A stretch of DNA of 7,614 bases from Tagaea sp. (GTDB lineage Bacteria; Pseudomonadota; Alphaproteobacteria; CACIAM-22H2), in contig JAMNXK010000082.1 of the NCBI GenBank assembly GCA_023653245.1, forward strand, positions 1 through 7,614. The letters are read 5' to 3'. This document shows, one piece after another, positions 1-5,028 of the stretch; the stretch's first letter is position 1; each line of letters starts with the position of its first letter. Both the position numbers and the translations under genes were made by a program. The notes beneath the pieces were generated by a model that did no database searches, had not been told where the DNA came from, and saw only the letters and a program-made list of their open reading frames with translations.

Positions 1-134
1 CGCCGCGCCTCGTCCACCGCGACCAGGCGCTGGCGCGAATCGCGCATGCGCAGGAAAGCGCGGCCGCGCGCGCTGTTCTGCAGCGCGTCTTCGATGGAGA
101 AATACTCTTCGTCGGATAGCTGGGTCAGGGCCAT
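1..134 (-). CDS. 5' part of a small helical protein gene, possibly chemotaxis-related (CheZ-like); runs off the window
   Basis: Reading the minus strand from the ATG at 134-132 gives 44 codons without a stop before the window edge, starting MALTQLSDEEYFSIEDAL and followed by a segment with the motif RGRAFLR. An acidic start of the type 'L-S/T-D-x-E-Y-x-x-I-E' followed by 'ARGRxFL' is one I associate with conserved alphaproteobacterial proteins, some annotated as CheZ-like phosphatases or hypothetical proteins encoded near response regulators. That association is from memory and the C-terminal part is outside the window, so the function is uncertain. The gene is divergent from the receiver/HPt gene and shares its 180-bp upstream region. 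No clear Shine-Dalgarno sequence is seen before this ATG. A TATACT hexamer (minus strand, 178-173) lies at a suitable distance to be its -10 element. The gene call is fairly safe; the product name is not. Confidence 0.6.
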   Translation of the reverse strand, partial: MALTQLSDEEYFSIEDALQNSARGRAFLRMRDSRQRLVAVDEAR

Positions 135-172
135 GGCCAATGCCGGTCGAAAGGGGTGTCGGTGCGCGTTCG

Positions 173-178
173 AGTATA
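173..178 (-). promoter_or_regulatory. Candidate -10 element (TATACT) for the minus-strand gene starting at 134
   Basis: The minus strand reads TATACT here, five of six matches to TATAAT. Transcription would begin near 166 and leave a leader of about 30 bases before the ATG at 134. No convincing -35 element is found at 16-18 bp, so the promoter may need an activator or may be fortuitous. Confidence 0.35.
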
Positions 179-225
179 GCCGGGAACGCAAGTTTTCGGA
201 GGGGCACGGTAGCGGCGCCGGGCCT

Positions 226-251
226 AACGCAGGGTTAACCCAAACGCAGGG
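226..251. repeat. 9-bp direct repeat flanking a GGGTTAACCC palindrome; candidate operator
   Basis: AACGCAGGG occurs at 226-234 and again at 243-251, a period of 17 bp. The perfect 10-bp palindrome GGGTTAACCC occupies 232-241, overlapping the end of the first repeat. This lies between two divergent genes and about 65-90 bp upstream of the receiver/HPt start. The core TTAACC resembles one half of the alphaproteobacterial CtrA site (TTAA-N7-TTAA), but a second TTAA at the right spacing is absent. The arrangement is seen directly; a regulatory role is inference. Confidence 0.35.
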
Positions 252-253
252 GT

Positions 254-272
254 GGCTTCAGTCGGGCTTCAG
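254..272. repeat. Short direct repeat GGCTTCAG x2, 11-bp period
   Basis: GGCTTCAG is present at 254-261 and 265-272, about one helical turn apart, just upstream of the receiver/HPt gene. It could be a second part of the same control region or chance. It also lies within the possible N-terminal extension of that gene if translation started at the GTG at 252. Confidence 0.25.
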
Positions 273-302
273 GGCGCGATGACATTCCCCGGACGATCAG
301 TC

Positions 303-309
303 GGGGAAG
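303..309 (+). promoter_or_regulatory. Ribosome binding site that favours the ATG at 315
   Basis: GGGGAAG lies five bases upstream of the ATG at 315. Two other in-frame starts exist, a GTG at 252 and an ATG at 279. The 279 start has only a short AGGG four bases upstream. Starting at 315 also puts the first receiver beta strand about 13 residues from the N-terminus, which is normal for the family. Confidence 0.5.
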
Positions 310-314
310 TCACG

Positions 315-1199
315 ATGCAAGACAGCGCGCGCAAATTCGACCCGGCCCGGCTCCGGATTCTGGTCGTCGACGACAACGCGCAAATGCGCGGGATTCTGCA
401 ATCGCTGCTGCGCGGCTTCGGCGTGCGCGCGGTGTCGCTGGCGGTCGACGGTTCGGACGCGCTCGACCAGCTCGAGCGCCGGCAATTCGACATCGCGATT
501 TGCGATTGGCTCATGGAGCCGATGGACGGCTACGAATTCGTGCGCGCCGTCCGCGCGTCCGACGATCCGGCGATTCGCGAATTGCCCGTCGTGATGCTCA
601 CCGGGCAGTCGGAAAAGCGCCAAGTGCTGGCCGCGCGCGAAGCCGGCGTGACCGAATACCTGCTCAAACCGATCGCCGCCGGATTGTTGTGGTCGCGCCT
701 TGCCGCCGCCTATGCGCGCGGCGCCCACGTTCCGGCCGATCCGCGCGCCGCCCCGGCCATCGCCGCCGCCGATCGCGGCATGCAGGCGCTGAGCGACCTT
801 TACGAAGCCACCTTGGTCGCCGATTGCGGCTATCTCGATCTGTGCCTGACCGATCTGTTCGAGCGCGACTGGGATCGCATCGAGACCTGGCGCTTGCTGC
901 GCAAGAAGGCGCACGACGTCAAAGGCCAAGCCGGGTCCTTCGGATACCGGCTCGCCACCGACATCGCCCATAGTTTGGTGCGGTCGCTCACGCCGGTGCT
1001 GGAGGAGTTCGGCCGCCGGAACGACCGCCAATTGGCCTTGCGCCATCTCCTCAGCGCCCATGTCGACGCCCTGAAACTGATTGCCAATCAACGCATTAAG
1101 GGTGATGGCGGGGCCGAAGGGCGCGACCTGCTCGACGAGCTGGAAGCCAAGCGGTTCAAGCTCGACCCGGGTGCGGCACGTCGCGCGTTGGTCGCCTGA
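315..1199 (+). CDS. Response regulator: receiver domain fused to a C-terminal HPt-like domain
   Basis: With the start at 315 the protein has 294 residues. Residues 14-130 form a CheY-like receiver: the acidic pair D19/D20 after the first strand (RILVVDD), phospho-acceptor D64 in the ICDW segment, T96 in VMLTG and K118 in LLKP, so all catalytic residues are present. After an Ala/Pro-rich linker (about 137-152), residues 155-265 are helical and contain AHDVKGQAGSFG (199-210), which matches the HPt signature H-x-(L/V)-K-G-x4-F-G, with H200 as the likely phospho-accepting histidine. There is no kinase ATPase domain, DNA-binding domain or GGDEF/EAL output. Receiver domains accept phosphate on Asp and HPt domains shuttle it from His, so a cytoplasmic phosphorelay or phosphate-sink role is plausible. 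The divergent neighbour may be chemotaxis-related, but the pathway is not established. The gene seems monocistronic. Confidence 0.88.
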   Translation: MQDSARKFDPARLRILVVDDNAQMRGILQSLLRGFGVRAVSLAVDGSDALDQLERRQFDIAICDWLMEPMDGYEFVRAVRASDDPAIRELPVVMLTGQSEKRQVLAAREAGVTEYLLKPIAAGLLWSRLAAAYARGAHVPADPRAAPAIAAADRGMQALSDLYEATLVADCGYLDLCLTDLFERDWDRIETWRLLRKKAHDVKGQAGSFGYRLATDIAHSLVRSLTPVLEEFGRRNDRQLALRHLLSAHVDALKLIANQRIKGDGGAEGRDLLDELEAKRFKLDPGAARRALVA

Positions 1200-1238
1200 A
1201 GGCTTGCATCGCGCGCACGCCTGTCATCAAATTGTCTT

Positions 1239-1244
1239 TATAAT
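1239..1244 (+). promoter_or_regulatory. Candidate -10 element (perfect TATAAT) of the binding-protein gene
   Basis: TATAAT stands in a locally AT-rich patch (about 1226-1245) in otherwise GC-rich DNA between the response regulator stop (1199) and the binding-protein start (1293). Transcription would start near 1251, giving a leader of about 42 bases containing the ribosome binding site. The expected -35 region (about 1215-1222) does not resemble TTGACA, so the promoter may be activator-dependent. Confidence 0.5.
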
Positions 1245-1292
1245 GTCGCGGACGGCAGGTAAGCCGATCCGCCCACCGACAGGGAGATCCGC

Positions 1293-2321
1293 ATGACCGC
1301 TCGCCATTCGCTCGCCGCCGCCGTCGCTTTGGCCGTGGCCCCATTCTTCGCCGGCGCCGCCCAGGCGCAAGGCACGCTCACCCTCTATTGCTCGGTGCAG
1401 GAGGAATGGTGCCGCCCGATGGCCACCGCGTTCGAGCGCGAGACCGGCATCCGGGTCAACATGACCCGCAAATCCTCGGGCGAGACCTACGCGCAGATCA
1501 AGGCCGAGCGCCAGAACCCGCGCGGCGACGTGTGGTGGGGCGGCACGGGCGATCCGCATTTGCAGGCGGCGGAGGAAGGCCTGACGGCCGAGTACCGCTC
1601 GCCGGTCCTCAAGGATCTGCACGATTGGGCCACGCGCCAGGCCGAGATTTCCAAGTACCGGACCGTCGGCATCTATTCGGGCGCGCTCGGCTTCTCGTTC
1701 AACACCCGCACGCTCGCCCAGCGCGGCCTGCCCGAGCCCAAATGCTGGCGCGATCTCGCCAAGCCCGAATACCGCAACGAAGTGCAGGTCGCCGATCCGA
1801 ACTCGTCGGGGACCGCCTATACGATGCTCGCCACGTTCGTGCAGCTGTTCGGCGAAGAGCCGGCCTTCGACTACATGAAGCGCATGCACCGCAACGTGAA
1901 CCAGTACACGCGCTCGGGCGCGGCACCCGCGCGCGCCGCCGCCACCGGCGAATCGCTGATCGGGATCACCTTCCTGCACGACGCGGTCACGCAAGCGATC
2001 GCCGGCGCGCCGGTCAAGCTCGTGGCGCCGTGCGAAGGCACGGGCTTCGAGATCGGCTCGATGTCGGTCATCCGGGGCACGCGCAACATGGCCAATGCGC
2101 GCCGCTTCTACGACTGGGCGCTGTCGCCCGCGGCGCAGAATCTCGGCGCACAAGCCAATTCGTTCCAGCTGCCGTCGAACAAGAACGCGACGATCCCGCC
2201 CCAGGCGCCGCGCATGACCGACATCCTGCTGATCGAGTACGACTTCGTGCGCTACGGCTCGGCCGCCGAGCGCGAGCGTCTGCTCCAGCGCTGGACGCGC
2301 GAAGTCCGCTCAGGGTCTTGA
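1293..2321 (+). CDS. Periplasmic ABC transporter substrate-binding protein, Fe3+/AfuA-like family, without a neighbouring transporter
   Basis: This 342-residue protein has a Sec signal peptide: a short basic start, a hydrophobic core at about 8-20, and a probable cleavage after AQA at residue 25. The mature part begins TLTLYCSVQEEW and continues with the typical lobe features of iron-type binding proteins: an ATAFERETGI helix, SSGETYAQIKAE, GDVWWGG (78-84), a GxxLGFSFNT-like strand (130-138) and ADPNSSGTAY (167-176). It would capture a solute in the periplasm for an ABC importer. The paired tyrosines that bind Fe3+ in FbpA are not evident, so the ligand may not be iron. Four cysteines (33, 40, 151, 247) in an exported protein could form disulfides. 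AGGGAG at 1281-1286, six bases before the ATG, supports this start. No permease or ATPase gene lies beside it: the regulator gene ends upstream, and a convergent gene overlaps its last 12 bases. Family call is firm, substrate unknown. Confidence 0.88.
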   Translation: MTARHSLAAAVALAVAPFFAGAAQAQGTLTLYCSVQEEWCRPMATAFERETGIRVNMTRKSSGETYAQIKAERQNPRGDVWWGGTGDPHLQAAEEGLTAEYRSPVLKDLHDWATRQAEISKYRTVGIYSGALGFSFNTRTLAQRGLPEPKCWRDLAKPEYRNEVQVADPNSSGTAYTMLATFVQLFGEEPAFDYMKRMHRNVNQYTRSGAAPARAAATGESLIGITFLHDAVTQAIAGAPVKLVAPCEGTGFEIGSMSVIRGTRNMANARRFYDWALSPAAQNLGAQANSFQLPSNKNATIPPQAPRMTDILLIEYDFVRYGSAAERERLLQRWTREVRSGS

Positions 2322-3245
2322 GCGCTCGCCCGCCGGGCGCTCCACGGATTGGAGCGCTTCGGCGAGGCGATGCGTGGCCGAGCCCGGCCTGAGCGCCTTG
2401 GGCTGGCCCGCCGCCGGCGCCCAGGCCGTGAGCGTCAGGATCTGGAACGTCGCGGGCATGCGGCCCGTCGTGGGTTTGCCGAACCGGTCCTCGTAGATCG
2501 CCGCGGCGCGCAGCAAAGTCGATCGCCGCGAGAAATCCTTGCGCCGCTCGACCACCGCGTTGGCCTCGCCCATGCCGCGCAGATCGCGCATCAGGTCGAG
2601 CGCGTTTTCGTATTCGACCGTGATCGTGTCGCTGTCGGCCACCGGCAGCGCGAAGCCCGCGCGCTGGAGCAGTGCCGCCGCGTCGCGCAGATCGGCGAAC
2701 GGCGAGACGCGCGGGCCCGCCCCGCCGGTCTCCGCCAGCTCCGCGTCGAGCAGCGCCTGGCGCAGCTCGACCAGCGTCTCCCCGCCCAGCAGGGCCGCGA
2801 GGAACAGCCCGTCGGGCCTGAGCGCGCGCCGCGCCTGCAACAGCGCGCCGGGCAGGTCGTTCGTCCAATGCAAGGACAGGCACGACACGATCAGATCGAA
2901 ACTGCCTTCGGCGAAAGGCAGGAATTCCTCGTCGGCGACCACCACCGCGCGCGCGGGTCCGTCCGTCGCGCAAGGCCGCGCGCGCGCCGCGCGCATCATC
3001 GCGGGCGACAGATCGCAATGGATCAAGGTCTCGATCCCCGGCCGTCCGCCAAGCAGCGGGGCGAGCACGCCGGTGCGCGCGCCCAGATCGAGCGCGCGCG
3101 GGAAAACCCCGGTCATGTCGTCGAGCCGCTCGACCAAACGCTCGGCCGCTTCGCGGAAAAGGAAATCATGGTCCGCGAATCTTCGCGCCGCGCGCTCGCG
3201 ATGCGCGCGCACGGCCTTGCGGTCGAAGACGATCGGCGATCCCAT
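2310..3245 (-). CDS. SAM-dependent methyltransferase-fold protein, BioC/NDUFAF5 type
   Basis: The 311-residue product starts MGSPIVFDRKAVRAHRERAA, typical of alphaproteobacterial BioC-like/NDUFAF5 homologues. It has a class I methyltransferase fold: motif I LDLGARTG (52-59), acidic motif II residue D78 in CDLSPAMM, DEEFLPF (105-111), motif IV DLIVSCLSLHW (117-127) followed by NDLPGAL, and a post-motif helix/strand with LRPDG (142-146). The C-terminal part carries DLMRDLRGMGEAN (217-229), also common in this family. Human NDUFAF5 hydroxylates an arginine of the NDUFS7 subunit during complex I assembly, and E. coli BioC methylates malonyl-ACP in biotin synthesis. The lack of other biotin genes and the comF neighbour favour the NDUFAF5-like assignment, though this is inference. 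The frame is open upstream to 3425, but the ATG at 3245 gives the expected family N-terminus and has AGGA about nine bases upstream. It is divergent from comF, and its stop codon lies inside the end of the binding-protein gene. Confidence 0.85.
   Translation of the reverse strand: MGSPIVFDRKAVRAHRERAARRFADHDFLFREAAERLVERLDDMTGVFPRALDLGARTGVLAPLLGGRPGIETLIHCDLSPAMMRAARARPCATDGPARAVVVADEEFLPFAEGSFDLIVSCLSLHWTNDLPGALLQARRALRPDGLFLAALLGGETLVELRQALLDAELAETGGAGPRVSPFADLRDAAALLQRAGFALPVADSDTITVEYENALDLMRDLRGMGEANAVVERRKDFSRRSTLLRAAAIYEDRFGKPTTGRMPATFQILTLTAWAPAAGQPKALRPGSATHRLAEALQSVERPAGERSRP
2320..2342. other. GC-rich inverted repeat at the convergent gene junction
   Basis: GAGCGC (2320-2325) can pair with GCGCTC (2337-2342) around an 11-base loop, giving a six-pair stem that starts at the stop codon of the binding-protein gene and lies in the 3' coding part of the methyltransferase gene. 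It is placed where a transcript end would be expected, but no U-tract follows on either strand, so an intrinsic terminator is only a possibility. Confidence 0.3.
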
Positions 3246-3343
3246 GGACCGGAGTCCTACCGCAACCGGGGCGCCGCGCAAACGCCCGCGCCCGCGCGCC
3301 CGGCGTTGACTCGCGTCGCGATTTCGTGTTGGCGTCCGCGCCC

Positions 3344-4120
3344 ATGACCGCGCGCGCGCAGCTGGCCCGGCTTTTCGACGTCGCGAGAAACGCCGCGCGC
3401 GCCGCCCTCGACGCGGTCGTCCCACCCACTTGTCCCGCCTGCCGCGCGCAAGTCGCCGAACCGCACGCGTTGTGCGCGCGCTGCTGGTCGAAGCTCGCCT
3501 GGATCGACCGGCCGTGGTGCGAGAGCTGCGGCCTGCCCTTCGACTACGCCACGGGTCTTTCGGGAACGCCGGTCTGCGCCGCGTGCCTGGCGCGGCCGCC
3601 GCTCTGTGCGATGTCGCGCGCGGCGTTGCGCTACGATTCCGGTTCGCGCGGGCTGGTGCTCGCCTTCAAACACGCCGACCGCACCCAGAACGCGCCGGCC
3701 TTCGCCGCGTGGATGGCGCGCGCGGGCGCCGACGCGCTCGCACGCGCCGATCTGCTGGTCCCCGTGCCGCTGCATTGGACGCGCCTGGTGCGCCGGCGCT
3801 TCAACCAAGCCGCCTTGCTCGCGCGCGCCTTGTCCAAGCGCAGCGGGATTCCGTTCGCCCCCGATCTGCTGGCGCGCGTGCGCATGACCCGCACCCAGGG
3901 CGATCTCACGCGCGCCCAGCGCCGGCGCAACGTGCGCGGCGCCTTCCAGGTGCGCGCGACGGCGCCGCTTCGCGGCAAGACGGTCGTGCTGATCGACGAC
4001 GTGATGACCACCGGCGCGACGTTCGAGGCCTGCGCGCGCGCCTTGCGCCGGGCGGGCGCGCGGGAGGTGCGCGCGCTGGCGCTGGCCCGCGTCGTGCGGC
4101 CCGGGGAGGGGACGCCCTAG
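3344..4120 (+). CDS. comF: ComF-family phosphoribosyltransferase-like protein with N-terminal zinc ribbons
   Basis: The 258-residue protein has four CxxC pairs in its N-terminal third (C30/C33, C44/C47, C59/C62, C78/C81), as in the ComF double zinc-ribbon region. These are followed by the characteristic VPVPLHWTRLVRRRFNQA segment (139-156) and a C-terminal PRTase domain with the PRPP-binding loop VVLIDDVMTTGAT (214-226). ComF proteins act in DNA uptake in transformable bacteria, and homologues are widespread in species not known to be competent, so the name marks family more than proven competence. I chose the ATG at 3344; an in-frame GTG at 3326 would add six residues. Neither has a visible Shine-Dalgarno sequence, which fits a very short leader or leaderless transcript. 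The gene diverges from the methyltransferase gene across 98 bp and is followed after 45 bp by the glutaredoxin gene, probably in one operon. Confidence 0.88.
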   Translation: MTARAQLARLFDVARNAARAALDAVVPPTCPACRAQVAEPHALCARCWSKLAWIDRPWCESCGLPFDYATGLSGTPVCAACLARPPLCAMSRAALRYDSGSRGLVLAFKHADRTQNAPAFAAWMARAGADALARADLLVPVPLHWTRLVRRRFNQAALLARALSKRSGIPFAPDLLARVRMTRTQGDLTRAQRRRNVRGAFQVRATAPLRGKTVVLIDDVMTTGATFEACARALRRAGAREVRALALARVVRPGEGTP

Positions 4121-4165
4121 CAGCCCGCTAGCCGAGCCGGGCCGTTTTGCGCTAGTTTTGGGGAC

Positions 4166-4426
4166 ATGACGGCCAAGATCGAAATCTACTCGAGTCCGTT
4201 TTGCGGCTATTGCGCGCGCGCCAAAGGCCTGCTGCGGCGCAAGGGCGTGGCGTTCGTCGAGTACGACGTGATGGAGCGGCCCGAGCTGCGCGAGGAGATG
4301 GTGGCGCGCGCGGGCGGGCGCAGCACGGTGCCGCAGATTTTCGCCGGTGGCCGGCATCTGGGCGGCAGCGACGACATCCACGCGCTCGACGACGCGGGCA
4401 AGCTCGACGCGATCCTCGCGGGCTGA
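4166..4426 (+). CDS. grxC: Glutaredoxin 3 (class I dithiol glutaredoxin)
   Basis: The 86-residue product is full length for a GrxC-type glutaredoxin. It has the dithiol active site C13-G-Y-C16 after the first beta strand (IEIYSSPF), the cis-proline motif TVPQIF (54-59) and the glutathione-binding GGSDD motif (66-70). It would use glutathione to reduce protein disulfides and mixed disulfides in the cytosol, for example in ribonucleotide reductase. CGYC differs from the commoner CPYC but occurs in natural glutaredoxins. GGGG lies just ahead of the ATG, rather close for a ribosome binding site. The gene follows comF by 45 bp on the same strand and ends six bases from the stop of the convergent yqgE gene, leaving no room for a conventional terminator between them. 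Confidence 0.93.
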   Translation: MTAKIEIYSSPFCGYCARAKGLLRRKGVAFVEYDVMERPELREEMVARAGGRSTVPQIFAGGRHLGGSDDIHALDDAGKLDAILAG

Positions 4427-4432
4427 ACGCCC

Positions 4433-5017
4433 TTACGCGTGCCCGGCTTCGCCGGACAGGAAGCTCGGATGCGCGCCGGCTTTGACCAGCGCGCGCTCCC
4501 ATTTCGTGTCGAGATCGGCGTCGAACACGATGTCGTCGTCCACCGGCACGGTCAGCCAGCCATTGCCAGTGAGTTCGTTCTCCAGCTGGCCCGGGCCCCA
4601 ATTGGCGTAGCCGAGGGCCAGAAGCGAGCGGCGCGGGCCGCCGCCTTCGGCCATCGCCTTCAGGATATCGACCGTCGCGGTCAGCGCGATGCCGTCCTGC
4701 ACTTGCATCGTGCCTTCGTGCATGTAGTCGTTCGAGTGCAGCACGAAGCCGCGCCCCGATTCCACCGGCCCGCCGCTGCGCAAGCGGATCGCCTTGGCGC
4801 GCGGCGGCGCCTTGATGCCGAGCTGGTCGAGCAAATCCGGGAAACTCAATTGCGTGAAGGGCTTGTTGATGACCAGCCCCATCGCGCCGTCCTTGGTGTG
4901 GGCGCACATGTAGATTACGGTGCGCGCGAAGCGCGGATCGGGCATGCCGGGCATGGCCGCCAGCAGGTGCCCGGCGAAAAAGGTGGGTATCTCGACGCGC
5001 CGCTTCGACATTTCCAT
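4433..5017 (-). CDS. yqgE: YqgE/AlgH family protein (UPF0301, DUF179)
   Basis: The 194-residue product matches the length of the UPF0301 family and shows its hallmarks: GHLLAAMPGMPDPRFARTVI near the N-terminus (16-35), DGAMGLVINKP (43-53), the SGGPV motif followed by a GFVLHS strand (about 81-95), and LGYANWGPGQLENEL (about 135-149). The biochemical role of the family is unsettled. AlgH was named for an effect on alginate regulation in Pseudomonas, and structures show a compact cytosolic alpha/beta fold without known catalysis. Two in-frame starts, ATG at 5017 and ATG at 5011, are possible and neither has a clear ribosome binding site. The gene diverges from the ScsB-like gene with only 11 bases between the two ATGs and converges on the glutaredoxin gene. 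Confidence 0.92.
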   Translation of the reverse strand: MEMSKRRVEIPTFFAGHLLAAMPGMPDPRFARTVIYMCAHTKDGAMGLVINKPFTQLSFPDLLDQLGIKAPPRAKAIRLRSGGPVESGRGFVLHSNDYMHEGTMQVQDGIALTATVDILKAMAEGGGPRRSLLALGYANWGPGQLENELTGNGWLTVPVDDDIVFDADLDTKWERALVKAGAHPSFLSGEAGHA

Positions 5018-5028
5018 ATTAGACTAGC

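Noticed and set aside
297..1091. Minus-strand open frame of 264 codons opposite the response regulator gene
   Set aside because: It is the antisense shadow of a conserved receiver/HPt gene, with low-complexity composition and no known motif.
1227..2153. Minus-strand open frame of 308 codons opposite the binding-protein gene
   Set aside because: It is Arg/Ala/Gly-rich without motifs and lies opposite a clear family member with a signal peptide and ribosome binding site.
3306..3311. TTGACT resembling a -35 element upstream of comF
   Set aside because: No acceptable -10 hexamer follows at 16-18 bases, so a promoter cannot be supported.
2349..3347. Plus-strand open frame of 332 codons opposite the methyltransferase gene
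   Set aside because: The minus strand carries intact methyltransferase motifs, while the plus-strand product shows only the biased composition of a GC-rich shadow frame.
3257..4381. Minus-strand open frame of 374 codons across comF and the glutaredoxin gene
   Set aside because: It spans two unrelated, well-supported plus-strand genes and has no recognisable domain.
4443..4455. Perfect hairpin CCGGC-TTC-GCCGG near the convergent glutaredoxin/yqgE stops, considered as a terminator
   Set aside because: It has a five-pair stem with no T-tract on either side and lies inside yqgE coding sequence; such stems are frequent in GC-rich DNA.
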